DNA from: Cannabis sativa
Lineage: Eukaryota > Streptophyta > Magnoliopsida > Rosales > Cannabaceae
Assembly: GCF_029168945.1 (NCBI RefSeq)
Contig: NC_083606.1
Span: 14,100,041 to 14,164,040 of the forward strand
Direction: 5' to 3'
DNA: 64,000 bases
A program made the position numbers and the translations under genes. The notes below the pieces were generated by a model. It did not search any database. It saw only the letters and a program-made list of their open reading frames with translations, and was not told the DNA's origin. Within the stretch, counting starts at the first letter, position 1; each line of letters starts with the position of its first letter. This document shows positions 45,366 to 57,320 of the stretch, piece by piece.

Positions 45366-46956
45366 AACATAAACAATATCCAAAAAAATGTCAGCCGGTG
45401 AACCATCAGAGAATAATATAAGTAGACCAAACTTGTGGCATAATGAATAAATAAACACTGTTCCAATTCAAAATCAAACATATTAGAAAGCTTAAATAGC
45501 TTCTCAACTCTATTTCACCTAAAATTGAAAATTATACTCCTTACCAACATCTTATTACTTTCCTAAATTCAAAATTTAAATTAGACACCTGACATTAAAT
45601 TATCACACACAAATTCAAGTGACAGGGTAACTCAAAGGATCAACTCTGTAATTGAAAGACAGGCCAGTTTGAATCAGCATTTAAAAGTCTGGACTATAAT
45701 TTGCATGATTACAAAAGAACAAACTCAAGTGCATTCGAAGTCTACAAGTTTTGAGGTTGCCAAATTGGTACTCCATTTTGAAGAACTAAGTCGAGTAGTT
45801 CAACTCTACTCCTTCACACTTGAGCACTTTTACTTAATAATATCCTGAGAGGCTGAACTTAGGTACCAGTGCAGTACAGCATCTAAAGTTAACCTTACCT
45901 TGTCCTTTCTAGTTTGAATACACACTATTAATCATGCTCACTTTAACATGTTATATGTGGTTACTATACTATTACTAGCAACATCAAACAAGAGAGTGAT
46001 ATAAAACTCTCATATGGGAGTAATAAAGACAAAAGGCATTGCTTTAACATCTTTTCCTGCTTAAGTTTTAATTTTAATGAAGTTCTGGGTATGTGGGATG
46101 GGGATCACTGCTGTTTTAATAGTGTCAGTTTTTTCTCCTTATGTTGGGTTTGGTGCCAATGGAGTCGGACTTGTTTTGTTTACTGTTGAAATATGCAGAG
46201 TTCTATAATACCATATGAAAGCCTTAGCCGCTTGGTGTTCGAACTGCCCAAGCACTATCAGCTAAGGCCCCACAAAAGGGTTGGGCTGGGCCCACCAAAC
46301 CAAATGGGCCGGGAATTAAAAAAAACATTAAGTCAATCTAAACAGTTTGACCAACCTAGATTCAATACAGTCCATCAGATTAAAGTCCATCATAGATCTT
46401 CAAACAAGAATAGAACATTTTTAGAGCCCTAACCATGGATCCTATTCCAACTTGGGTCATAATCAAAACAAGACATAAAATGCTATACCTTCAAAGGGGC
46501 TAAAAATAGTTCCAGAAAATATTAATAATAATAAATATAGTGAACATAAAAAGATGAAAAAAAGGATTTTGATCGAGCTTGGGCTTCCCAGAAAATAACT
46601 CCAGAATACAAGCCCGCCCAGATCAAAGAATAAACACGGATCGTCCCAAAGCTCAAATTTAAAATTCAGTCATAATAAAATCTGAACCTTTCTTCCCCAA
46701 CTAAAAAACCCACCACAAAACAAAAGAAATATATATTTTCACAAACAGAAGATACACACATAATCGTATACAACGACAGACATACAGACCTACACACCAC
46801 CATAAACAAATTTCAAACTCCAATCTCGAACATGAAATCTTAATCCAAACAAAAACGCTATCAATTTCAAAGGAAGACCCAAAATCCAGATTCAACAACA
46901 AAAAATGACAATAACAAAAGTGCTTAAAAAAAAAAGTAAGGGCTTTCATTTTTTAC
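45366..46956 (-). other. Probable 5' UTR intron of the DAYSLEEPER-like gene
   Basis: Minus strand: donor CGGTAAAAAATG near 46956, acceptor GTTGCCAAGCAG at 45357. No coding content in the 1.6 kb between. Long 5'-UTR introns are common in this gene type. A short tract at 46570-46640 repeats AAGCCCGCCCAGATC-like words but has no clear identity. Confidence 0.5.
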
Positions 46957-47110
46957 CGAATAGTAATTCGAAACCGAGAGCAGAATCTTCCGTTGAGGCA
47001 GAAGTCGAAGCTCGGAGACCGAGCTTCAGGGCTCCGCGAGAGCTCGAGATCTAGGGTTTAGCAGAGAGAAAGAGAGAGAAAGAAGAGAGAGAAACGACGC
47101 CAAACGAGAC
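46957..47110 (-). promoter_or_regulatory. 5' UTR exon and promoter of the DAYSLEEPER-like gene
   Basis: The minus strand carries the telo-box AAACCCTAG (47059-47051), a motif of plant housekeeping promoters, next to a CT-rich run (47060-47120). Downstream of this is a GC-richer exon-like stretch ending in the donor at 46956. No TATA box is obvious. Confidence 0.55.
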
Positions 47111-49644
47111 AGAGAGAAAAATGGTTTGGGCTTTTTTCGCGAAACGAACCCGAAAACCTAATTGGACTCTTTTTGGGGTTTGAAAGAGCAGTGGGCAGTG
47201 GTTAGACTCGTTAAGAGATAAGATTTTGGGGTAAGATTTCGAACCTATTTTCAGTCTTCTTTTTTTCTTTTAATTTATTTTTTTCCTTGGGTTATTGGAC
47301 TTTCTTTCTTTCTTGGTTTGGGTCTATTATTGTTATTATTATTATTCTTGTTATTGGTAAATTTTAAAACCAAAAAATAAAATAAAATAAAAGAAAAATA
47401 AAAAGAAACGGAAGCCCACCCACCCTAAGCCGAACCTGAGTGAGTGAAGTGTATTGTGGTCCGTACGTGTAGACCGAATATAATGGACACTTCATTGTGT
47501 TGTTTATCTAGTGGGGGCCCACTTGAGCTTTGCTCCTAATTTCTCTTTTTATCTTCTTAGCCCATTTGTTGTGTCCAGCAACAAATATTTTATTTCTTTC
47601 TTCACAAGCCCTGATCCAACCATGGGTGTATACTGTATATATAGATTACATATATATATGTAAATAAAATTCAAACCCAGTTGAGACAAGTTCTTTTGAG
47701 AGACATTTTTGTTTGTTTAATTTTATTTGAAGATATATTAATTAAAAAACGATTTAATTAATAAAATTTGCAAAATTCAAACAGTATATATATGAGGAAC
47801 AAGTTTATGTAATTTTATAAAGGTACTCTTTAGTGGACTAATTTATTAAATTTAGTTTAATTATTTGTAAGATAGAAAATTTTATAAGCTTGTATAATTT
47901 TATTGAGATTTTCTTTTTTTTTTTTAGATGAATGTTGATCTAGTTTTAGTTTGGACTTTTTTTTTCTTGCAAAATAAAAAGAAAATTGGAATGATTGCTA
48001 TTAAGAAAATTTTGCTTATGATAATCATGTCTCACCTACCGGATTTGAATATTAAACTTTAGCAAATGCTTTTCTCTCTTTTTTTTTTTTTTTTTTTTTG
48101 GCGGGTTCAAAATTAAGAAAGATAAGTAAGATGTCAAATCATGGTATACATTATAAGTAGGTTCGTATCTATATCAATTCAATATATAGTATGTGTTGGA
48201 GAATAAGTTTTATATTTAGACAAAATCAAGATTAACAAAAAGGAAATTATAGTATGTTAATAAATGTGTTTTTCATAACAAAATTAATATTTTTTTTTCA
48301 TATTTTTTAGAATTAGAAGTAAATTAGTTAAAGATTATGGTACAACTATATTAGTTTTGTTAAAAATTTTGAATTTAAAAGTTATATCGATGTTTTTAAT
48401 TTTCTATGTGTTGTTGTGAGCTGTTGGTATATAAATTTTGTTATACAGTATATTTTTATTTTGATGTATAGCATATTATTATTCTTAGATCATATTTATT
48501 TTTTATTTCACTATGTATAATAGTAGTATATAATTTTGTTAGTATAATACAAATATTTTAATATATATATAATTTTGTTGGCATGCTACATATATTTAAT
48601 TATTATTTTTATATATTTTAATTGTATGATATATTTATTTTAAATAATATTTAATTAATTTCTATTTTCTTATATACAATGGTGGTATATAATTTGTTAT
48701 CATGTAATAATTCCTATATATACTAGTAACTAGATAGATGTTACTTGCCAAATCACGTATGTTAATTTTATTTTAGTTTTTAGTTTTTTTAAATATCATA
48801 ATTTTAAAATTAATAATATTCAATGTAATGATAATCATTGAAATTTAAAAAGATAATAGTGATTTAAATAAAAAAATTACTATTATACTTTGTAATAGTA
48901 ATTAAAAAAAAAATTATTATTCGTTCTAAATTTATCTTCAGAATTAATGAAAATGCTTATCTGGTTAAACTATCAAAACATTCAAATTTAATTTAAAATA
49001 ATACTTAAAATTTTACTTATTCTATATATCAAAATTTAAAAATAATTTTTAATAAAAAAATAAACAATATGACAACTTTATTATTAATTGGAACATTTTA
49101 AGTGGATTAATTATATTTAGGTTTAACTAACTACATGGATGCTGACCATTTACGTGGCAACATCTAATAATTTGTTATTTTTTTATTTTAAAAAAAAAGT
49201 CACCCAATAATTTCTCATAAACCAAAAATTTTGTTATATAGCCACATTTTATATAGAATAGATATATATTTTTATTATTATTAATAGTATATATATTTTG
49301 GTAAATTATATATGTATTTTTGTTATACGTTATATCATTTTCTTAAATAATATTTAAGTTCTATTTTCTATTGTACTTTTGTTGACATGATATATAATTT
49401 TATTAGCATCTTATCTATTTTTATTTTTATTTGTTGTTATTATATATATATTTCGATTGTAAGGTATACGTTTTTTGTTATATGGTATATAAGTTTTATT
49501 GTATAATATATCATTTTATTTTAGATTATGCATGTTTAATTTTTATTTTATTATATATAAAGGTGATATATAATTTTGTAAGTATGGTATAATTATTTTA
49601 TGGTTGTATATAATTTTAATAATATGGTATATACAATTTTTTTA
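47111..49644. other. AT-rich gene-free stretch with degenerate GTATATAATTTTGTTAGCATG-like words
   Basis: No coding region. From about 48400 to 49640, and again 50060-50270, variants of the words GGTATATAATTTTGTT and GCATGNTATAT recur every 50-90 bp without a fixed period. They look like an old, decayed satellite or AT-rich transposon. A (TTATTA)-type run lies at 47330-47355. Confidence 0.4.
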
Positions 49645-50018
49645 AGAGTAATTTACGGTATAAATACTTAAGTTTAACTCTCAGTTGCAAATAAATACCT
49701 AAGTTTAATTTTTAGCGGTAATAATACCTAAGTTATATTTTTGGAACTCTGTAGGTACCTAACCGTTAAATATTAAGTCATTATCCACGTGTCATTTTCT
49801 TATTGGTATATTTAAATTAATTTTTTTTTTAAAACATAAAACTTTAATGACTTGGACCAATCAGGAATTGCCACGTGACAATTTACTTAACACTTAATAG
49901 TCCGGTACCTACAAAAGTTCCAGAGTTATAACTTAGGTATTATTATCGCCAAAAATTAAACTAGGTATTTATTTGCAACTAGAAGTTAAACTTAGGTATT
50001 TATGCCGCAAATTACTCT
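49645..50018. mobile_element. MITE with about 165-bp terminal inverted repeats
   Basis: Left arm (from AGAGTAATTTACGG) and right arm (to CCGCAAATTACTCT) are inverted copies over about 165 bp; a short loop lies around 49800-49860. Flanks are identical: TTTTTTTA(A) at 49637-49645 and 50019-50027. That is 8 bp if the ends are symmetrical, or 9 bp if the first A is counted. The long arms favour a Mutator-type MITE; an 8-bp duplication would favour hAT. Confidence 0.88.
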
Positions 50019-50316
50019 TTTTTTTAATAATATTATATTATTTTTATTTTATTTTTTATTGTGTATATACATATATTTTGTTGTATGGTATATAATTTTT
50101 GTTGCCTATAGTATATCATATATTTAAGACGATATTTAGTTTTTATTTTATTATATATAAATTTTTTAGTATGTATAGATATTTTAATAGTGGTATATCT
50201 AATTTTGTTAGCATGATTTATATAATTTTTTAGTATTAATTTAGTATTGTTAATTTTTTTTGGTATATATATATATTTTTTTACGAAACAGTATGCTTTA
50301 TTTTAGATTATGTATG

Positions 50317-50414
50317 TCGATAATATGTCGACACAATGTCGACAATCAGTGCCCTAATTTCTGGTGTTGTGCTTCTCGACATTATGTCTATAGATATCGA
50401 TGGGATGTCGATTT
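50317..50414. repeat. Left TGTCGACA array: two groups of four motifs
   Basis: TCGA cores fall at 50317, 50328, 50339 and a decayed 50350, then at 50376, 50387 (TCTA), 50397 and 50408. Spacing is 11 bp, with one step of 10. The second group starts 59 bp after the first. The array ends some 60 bp before the splice acceptor (50473) of the mudrA-like gene. The same motif in the same grouping occurs at the far right of the element. Confidence 0.8.
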
Positions 50415-50473
50415 TTATTTTTTTTTGGTGTTTTTTCCTTTACTCACCTTGTTTTTTTGGTTTGCAATTGCAG

Positions 50474-52869
50474 GAGACAAAGTGTTCCTTGTTGTATCGT
50501 ACGATGGTGTTTGGTTATGTGAGAATTATAATTGGATCTACAAAGCAAATAGCAGCTTGACGTTGACAGTTACAACCGAGACAACCCTACAAGAACTGCG
50601 ACAAATTTTATATGAAGAGTTGGAAGTTGATCCGGTAGCGTATGATTTAAAGTTGGAGATTTGTTCCTTGTACATGAAGGGAAAAATGGTTGCGCCAGAG
50701 GTTATTAAGAGAGAACGCCAACTGAGAACGTTTTTAGAGATGAGGGCAACAATGTCAAATACAGAGTTTATGCCATTATTCGTGACCAAGGTGAGAAAAG
50801 TTGGGAATTCGGAGCCTACGCCGCCTACTAATCCTCTCCCTCGGAGTGTGGTAGGGTCTTGCGTTCCCGAAACAGATGTTGGGATTGGTGTGAATGAGGA
50901 GGTTCCGGCCAATTTAGAGGTTCCGACCAATTTTGATGTTCCGACCAATGTAGGGCAAGAACAAGAAGCGACAGGATTTCATCAGTTTGAAGAGTTCGAT
51001 ACACCCTTCTACAATAATGATCCTATTGTAGATTTGAATATGGACGATGACCATGATTTAGCAGTCGATGAACCCGTAGCGGGACCATTGTTGAGGTTAG
51101 AGTGTGTACCGAGTAACCAAGGTACACAGCGAGAACGACAACCTCGTAGTGAAAATCGCACTACACCCGGAACTAGCGGTAGTCGACCGGGCGGGCGAAG
51201 AACATGCTCGTCATGCAACGTTCTCAACGTTCTCCTCTTTCGAAGTTTGTACCAAGTTCAAAGCTCCCATGTGGACAAAGGAAGATATAATGGAAAATCA
51301 TGAGCTAACTACTTGTTTACAAAGTAAGGAAGCCGGGTGATAGAGCTTGGTAATTTTTATGAAAACAAGGAAGAAGCGAGACAAGTTGTGGGTAGGTTTG
51401 CCCTTAATAACAATTTCGAGTGGATGGTGAAGAAGTCATCCCCCGATGTGTTGTACGTTACATGCAAGGCTCCAGCATTGTAAATGGAGATTGAGGGGGA
51501 GGAAGAAGATGCATTCGACAACTTTGAGGTCACCGTATTTCACAATGAACACACATGTAACTTGAATGCGAGACGTTCAGATCACCGTCAAGCAGCACCA
51601 TGGGTAGTTGGCCACCTTATTAAGGGGAAGTACACCCAAGACGGAACTAAGTACAAGGCTAAAGACATACGAGAGGGACATGTTTGACAACTACGGTATC
51701 GGTATGAGTTATGTGAAGGCGTGGAGGTGCGGGGAGATGGGACTTACGTATGCTAGGGGTACGCACGAGTTTTCATAAATGAAGCTTCCTGGGTACTTGT
51801 ACATGCTGGAACGAAGAATCCTGTACCATTGCGACTTGTACTTAGAGGATGAGCGGTTCAAGTCTTGTTTTATATCACTCGGTGCATGTAGAAGGGGCTT
51901 TTCTTTTTGTCGTCTGTTTTGAGTATCGATGGCACCTTCTTGAAGACGAAGTACGGCGGTATAATGTTAGTTCTTTGTGGCATACGATGCGAACAACCAA
52001 TTGTTGCCGGTTGCTTATGGTATCGTTGACGGTGAGAATAACGACTCTGGACGTATTTCTTACGAAGTTGAGGGTAGCAATTGGCGTGGTTGAGAACTTA
52101 GTGTTTGTGTCGGATAGGCATCAAAGCATTGATCATGCTTTGTTGAACTCGTTTTTCCCGAAGCGATCCTTTGTGCATGCTATCACCACATTGTTATGAA
52201 CGTGAACGCCAAATTCAAGACCGATGCTTTTCACAACCAAATATATAATGTTGCTTACGCATGGTCGAAGGCGAATGCGATAGAGAGTTCGAGAAGCTTA
52301 GAAAGATGAATCCGGCCATCGCTGCATATGTGGAGAGTATAGGGTTTGAGAAGTGGGCTCACCCTTATTGTTTGGGCGATAGATACAACATCATGACGAG
52401 CAACGCTGCTGAAAGCTTCAATAGTGTCACAGAAGAGTTCAGGAAATATCCAATAACTACTTTGGTTGAATTTATCAGGTTCACACTCCAATCGTGGTTC
52501 GCTGATCGCCTCGAAAATGCTGACAAATGTGCTACCCCTTTGGCCACGCTCTTCGAAAAAAACTTGGCAAAAATTCATGAAAATGCAAGGTACAGGCGCG
52601 TCCAACGAAATGGAGCCAATTTGTATAACGTTGGTAGGGGACCTAACGGTGAAAGAGGTGGTGATGTGAATCTAGTTGAAAAAACATGCACCTGCGGCGT
52701 GTTCACATTATTGAAACTCCCTTGCCTTCATGCATGTGCCGCGGCATTGAAAACGAACACAAGTGTGTACACGCTTTGCTCACCTTATTATTCAAAAGAA
52801 ACGTGGAGGAAGATTTACGATGATACCATCAATCTCGCTGGTGACGAGGATGATTGGGTTCTCCCGTAA
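50474..52869 (+). pseudogene. MuDR-type MULE transposase (mudrA), many frameshifts and stops
   Basis: Transposase of a Mutator-like element. After an acceptor TTGCAATTGCAG (50473) the frame gives the PB1-like N-terminal domain of MuDR (VSYDGVWLCENYNW, TTLQELRQILYEEL, SLYMKGKM). An acidic, Pro/Asn-rich linker follows. The DNA-binding domain (FYENKEEARQVVGRFALNN, FEWMVKKSSPDVLYV) is in a second frame. The MULE core shows SIDGTFLKTKYGGIM (first catalytic Asp, near 51925) and FVSDRHQSIDHALLNSFFP (second Asp, near 52110). The end has a clean frame from 52261 with AESFNSV and the SWIM finger CTCGVFTLLKLPCLHACAA (C-x-C...C-x-H), stop at 52867-52869. Frame is lost near 51230, 51340, 51480, 51690 and repeatedly to 52250. 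Confidence 0.88.
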
Positions 52870-53320
52870 CACATCAAGAATATGAAAGTTGGGGTACTGT
52901 GGAAAAGAAGCACCGTAGGTCGTCCAAGAAAAAGCAACGGCGGGAAGAAGACGGGAGAACCGTTTGCCGTCCGGTGATAAAAAAGGTTCGTACCACGAAA
53001 GCTGCCCGCCGTGGTGCTTCGAGCCACAACGAGCAACATGCAAAGCCCGCATCTGAGGCGTCTTGTACGTATTCGTTGGGAAATTTGATATATTGTAATG
53101 ATGCATATTTTGTCATAGTTATTTTTGTTGAGGTTGAATATTTTTCAAATATTTTAATTATTTTTAGGTTTAATAGTTATTTTTGTTGAATAATGTTGAT
53201 ATTTTATATTTGAAACCACGTATAATTATCAAAATTTGAACGAAAAGAAAATCTATATATACATAACTGTAATGTTAATTACACAAAATATACAATGTCC
53301 CAATAATTACACATATAATC
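52870..53320. other. Spacer between the convergent mudrA and DUF1985/Ulp1 pseudogenes
   Basis: The first 190 bp after the mudrA stop keep coding-like composition (a basic KKKQRREEDGRT-type frame to about 53060), perhaps the lost C terminus. The rest is AT-rich 3' flank of both genes. Confidence 0.5.
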
Positions 53321-53339
53321 GGCGACATTTTGGTAAAAT

Positions 53340-56171
53340 AAATCGACACACCACCGTTGACGAAACATGGCTATCCGTACGGCGTCACATCGGTCAATCC
53401 ACGCTGCATCATGAGATGCTCCACATACTCAATGCAATACACGCCACAATCACCACTAAATGTAAAATAAAATGTAAAGTCAATCTAACGTAAAACATAT
53501 TTTAATACTATAGTACTTTTTTATCGCTATGTACACAGTTTGCCGACTTCGGAACTAAGTCGTGAGTGGCTCGAGTCGCGTGCATTTTTGGAAGCACCGT
53601 GATGTCACCGTTAGCTAACGCCATGATGCTGGTTGTTATGTGGAAATTCCCGGTTGCAAGGATTAGCGAGGGCAGCAGTTCTGACCAAACCTTCAAGATG
53701 GGTTTCATGGCGGTCCAATGACAGACGCTGGAATCACAGTCGTAGACATTAATTTTCCACAGCTCTATGTCCACTTCAACTGTGACCCAGTGTCTTGCCG
53801 TGGGAAGGTGCAGAACGAAGTAAATAAACTCGTTACCCCTCCATCTCTCAAAGACTTGGGATGTAATTACAGAGAACAACGAAACAATTAACAAACCATA
53901 ATAATCTTCCCAAACAATTAACATTTAAAATCTTACTAAAACAATACCTTATGAAACCCCGTGCGGTAGTCCGGGATATATTCCTCCCATTTAAAGTTTT
54001 TCCTCGGACCCTTGTGGCTCGTCCATGCACTGCTGATCATGGCGGTCACGAATGTGGAGAGAATGATACCCTTCTGAGGAAATGTCAGTGGATAGTCGGT
54101 GCGTCGCCTCCTCAGCATATGAATTGCTGCATCTATATGCTGCATATAAACGGAAATGTCGCTTACACAAAAAAATATATTAATTGCACATAAAGTTGTA
54201 AAGTGAAGTAATATTATAAAATACTTTACTTACGTCATCTGTAAGCCATTCCTTTGGTGTGAGCATTATCCAAAAGAATCCTGGACCGTAATCACCACTT
54301 CTCAAATCCCGAAGTCGGTGGTTCGGAATGAGTCCAACACACCACTTTCGGAAAGTGGTTAACAATTTCTCATCCGGTGGCTCCAGGGGATCAAAAGTCG
54401 AAGATGGCCTATGTCTCCTCTTCATCTCCGTATAGTCACCGAACCATACAGGAGGCTTTCTCTTCCTCTTCCGACTCTTAACCACTGCAGGTTGTGCCTC
54501 TATGGACAGAATCTCACCCTGCGACTCGGTGTCATGTACATGGATAAGAGGTTGTGCCTCGATCGGAGTCGCTGGAGCTCCCTCATAAGGATCGTAATCG
54601 TCGGGGAAGACCTCATCCTCTTCTGCGGGGTGAAGCGGTGGTGGTGGGGTAGATGGATCTGCTGGGGCCTCCGGTGCTGAAGCTGTCGTTGGCGGACGAT
54701 TCAACATGGCCAATATGTCTCTGAGCTGCTCCATAATTACGTTCTGACCACCCTTCAGCTCTACATGGCTGGTCTCGTATGCCTTCTTCAGCTCGACATG
54801 AGCAGCATACAGACCCTGAGTGTCACCCTCGATCCTATCCAACCGAGCCACTAAATCAGTGTACTCGGCACCCCGAACGCCTGATGCAGATGGTGCACTT
54901 GGGCCGAGGTTACGAAGCGGATGGCTTTGAAAAAATATATATCAAAAAAATACGGTAAGCATACGATATACCCTCCACTATATAAAAAAAATCAAAAAAA
55001 ATAAAGACATAAAAAAAAGTTCCAGAAATTGGTACCTGAGTGTCTCTTTCCTGAGTGTCTGGGACCTGAGTCTCTGGTACCTGACTACCTGCCTCAGCCT
55101 CTGTGTCATCCACAGCATCATCAACCAGGTTCTCCACACCATCGTAAGATATTGTCCTCACAAATGCCTCCTCCTCTGTCCGTGGAAGTAGCCCCTTCAC
55201 CACTTCCAGATTCTGTTTATGGTTTAACAAATATCAAAATAAAACCATTTAGCATTTATTACAAGCATTTATGTTAAATAATTATTCAGAACATAAGTGA
55301 AAATCATACCCGTCTAGAAAATAATGCGCTGACGTCTTTCTTCCCAATATCGCCTTTGCTCGTCCAGCTAAGCATCCTGGGGAACCGAATCCCGTGGTTC
55401 GTGCCATACCTCTTGCCAACCTCCAAAATGGCCTCGTACGCCCAATATTGAATTGCGGGTGCGAAGCCATATGCTGTGTATTTGCACTCGTGCTGAACAT
55501 CCGAACTCAGCTTCTTCTCGTAGTTGGCCTTCTGTTTCAACATGTCTTTCTGAAGCGAGTGCATGAGTCTGGCGAATGAGTGCTTCCCCCAAGGAATCCG
55601 GAAGAAGAACTCGAGGTCTTCCACATATCTAATGATGTGAGGCGTGATCAGCGCGTTGGCCTCGCGGCCCAGAAGCACTGACTCCACAAACAAGCACAAG
55701 CCGAGCTTGTACAAGTCTTCCGGGTTACGGCGGTTGTGAGCGAAGTTGGAGTGCTTCTGTCTTCACACTATCAGACCGGTTGAAATATTTGTTGATCAAT
55801 CGGTCTGACCCCGAGCGCGCGACCTGCGCAGCCTTCTCCTCTTCTGTTGGCCCCGAGGAGAAGTCCAAACCCGTAATGAGTGCAAACTCCAGCACCCCGA
55901 ATCGGACCTCCTTCCGACCAACATAAAACCTCATCCTCAACTCCTCCTGAGCATCCACTTTCATTTTGTGGAGCATCGAGTGGTGAAATAACACCGAGGA
56001 GAATGTCGGTGGTACGGCATTCCGTAAGCTCCGAAACGGCTTTCCTTCGCCGTGTTATTAAGGTTGAACTCCTCAAACCGAGCTTTAATTTTGGCAAAAA
56101 TTCCAGTGCCCCTATATGTGACGCGGCCGATGAAATGCTCGGGTCTTTGGAATAATGAGTCTGGGAGCCAT
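53340..56171 (-). pseudogene. DUF1985 / Ulp1-like protease gene carried by the MULE, broken
   Basis: Accessory gene of MULEs (VANDAL/Kaonashi type), convergent with mudrA. Exon-like frames from 56171 downward: HFIGRVTYRGTGIFAKI, then a frameshift, then the DUF1985 core LFHHSMLHKMKVDAQEELRM and VRFGVLEFALITGLDF (55994-55725). Next are FVESVLLGREANALITPHII and YRTNHG-like YGTNHGIRFPRML (55714-55304). A variable acidic region with TQVPDTQERDTQ repeats (55230-54910) precedes a 223-codon frame (54851-54180) with nuclear-type basic KSRKRKRKPP. The Ulp1-like end has the His in ARHWVTVEVDIELWKINVYDCD (with the Asp nearby) and the Cys in GDCGVYCIEYVEHL (near 53450, after an acceptor). Splice joins between these pieces could not all be resolved. 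Confidence 0.8.
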
Positions 56172-56172
56172 C

Positions 56173-56837
56173 TGAAAAAACAAAAAAACAAATAAATAAA
56201 GCTGCTAAAAAAATTTAAAATGGTCGACATAACATCGACATCATGTCGATATTCAGTCGACATTATCTAACAGTAAGCACACAAAAATTTCAAAACAAAC
56301 ATGTCGACATTATGTCGACATACCCTCGACATTATGTCGACATTATCAAAAGCAGAGAAAATACTTTCATGTCGACAAAATGTCGACATCCTGTCGACAT
56401 TCAGTCGACAATTCAAACAAATAACAATTACACAATATATCGACATACTGTCGACATACAGTCGACATTCAGTCGACAATACAACCTAACAATCAACATG
56501 CTCATTTAATCGACATACCATCGACATACTGTCGATAAGTCGTCGACAATATAGGGCAGAAATACTCTTAAAATACCAGTCGACATCCTATCGACATACA
56601 GGCGATATCCTATCGACATACAAATTACAGTAACATTCAAACAGACACTCAATCTATCGACATCCTATCGATAACCTATTGACATGTCATCGATAACCCT
56701 GTAATTTACACAGATTTCATTCAAACACTACACCTAAAGATCACAAATGCTACACAAAATCCACTAATCTCAACAACATGCAATAATTGGCATCCAAATC
56801 TATGAAAAATGTATTTTTTTTAAAAAAAAATCTTACC
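56173..56837 (-). other. First intron of the DUF1985/Ulp1-like gene
   Basis: Minus-strand donor AAAGGTAAG at 56837 and acceptor TTTTTTCAG at 56172. The 665-nt interval is AT-rich and holds the large TGTCGACA array. No coding content; short frames such as MSTLCRHTLDIM are repeats translated. Confidence 0.6.
56224..56696. repeat. Right TGTCGACA array: seven groups of four motifs at 11-bp spacing
   Basis: TCGA cores (a few decayed by one base) lie at 56224/56235/56246/56257, 56304/56315/56326/56337, 56372/56383/56394/56405, 56440/56451/56462/56473, 56510/56521/56532/56543, 56580/56591/56602/56613 and 56657/56668/56679/56690. Every step within a group is exactly 11 bp. Groups start 80, 68, 68, 70, 70 and 77 bp apart, and the linkers share no sequence. 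The motif is palindromic (best form TGTCGACA) and has one CpG per copy. Confidence 0.95.
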
Positions 56838-57170
56838 TTTGACTGAATTTCGTGGTGTAGGCGACGGTTTTTGCTCGTGGGTGGTGACGGCGGTTTCTCC
56901 TCGTGGTGGCGACGGCAGTTTCTCCTCGTGGTGGTGACGGCAGTTTCTCCTCGGTTCGTCGATTGGGTTTGGTTCGTGGGGTTGGGTTCGTGGGTGGTCG
57001 ACGGCGGCGTGGGTTTGTTGGTTTCGTGGTCGACGCCGTGGGTACGTTGGTCTGGTTCGTGTGGGTTCGTGAAGAGAGCGAGAGAGAGGGAAAGTCTTTG
57101 AGCGAGAGAGAGGGAAAGTCAGAGAGCCAGAGAGAGAGGGAAAGTCAGAGAGATAGTGAAAATTTAATTT
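56838..57170 (-). other. GC-rich first exon / 5' UTR of the DUF1985/Ulp1-like gene
   Basis: Bounded on the minus strand by the donor at 56837. Contains a 25-bp tandem repeat (GACGGC at 56886, 56911 and 56936, with a partial copy at 56863) and a GAGAGAGGGAAAGTC repeat at 57085-57150. On the minus strand the latter is a CT-rich leader typical of plant 5' UTRs. Coding status uncertain. Confidence 0.5.
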
Positions 57171-57320
57171 TAGGGGTATTTTAGGAACTTTTTCAAATTA
57201 GAGGAATCAATTTGTTCAAAAAATTAATAGGTATAAATTTTGATATTGAGTGTTTTATTAGGGCCAAAATATGAAATTTCCCTTTTATAATTAGTTAACT
57301 ATTTTTATAATTTTTTTTTT
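57171..57320. other. Possible right terminal region of the MULE
   Basis: Reading inward on the minus strand from about 57285: GGGAAATTTCATATTTTGGC. This resembles the GGGAAA-type ends of plant MULEs. No inverted partner was found beyond the left array, so the left end may be truncated, or the element may lack long inverted repeats as VANDALs do. Confidence 0.35.

Noticed and set aside
56243..56509. Open frames on both strands reading MSTLCRHTLDIMSTL-like repeats
   Set aside because: They are the 11-bp TGTCGACA groups read in frame (three steps make 33 bp); no protein family, and they lie in an intron-like interval.
56871..57184. GC-rich plus-strand frames next to the MULE
   Set aside because: They read 25-bp and GAGAGAGGGAAAG repeats; the minus strand offers a CT-rich leader with a splice donor, which explains the region better.
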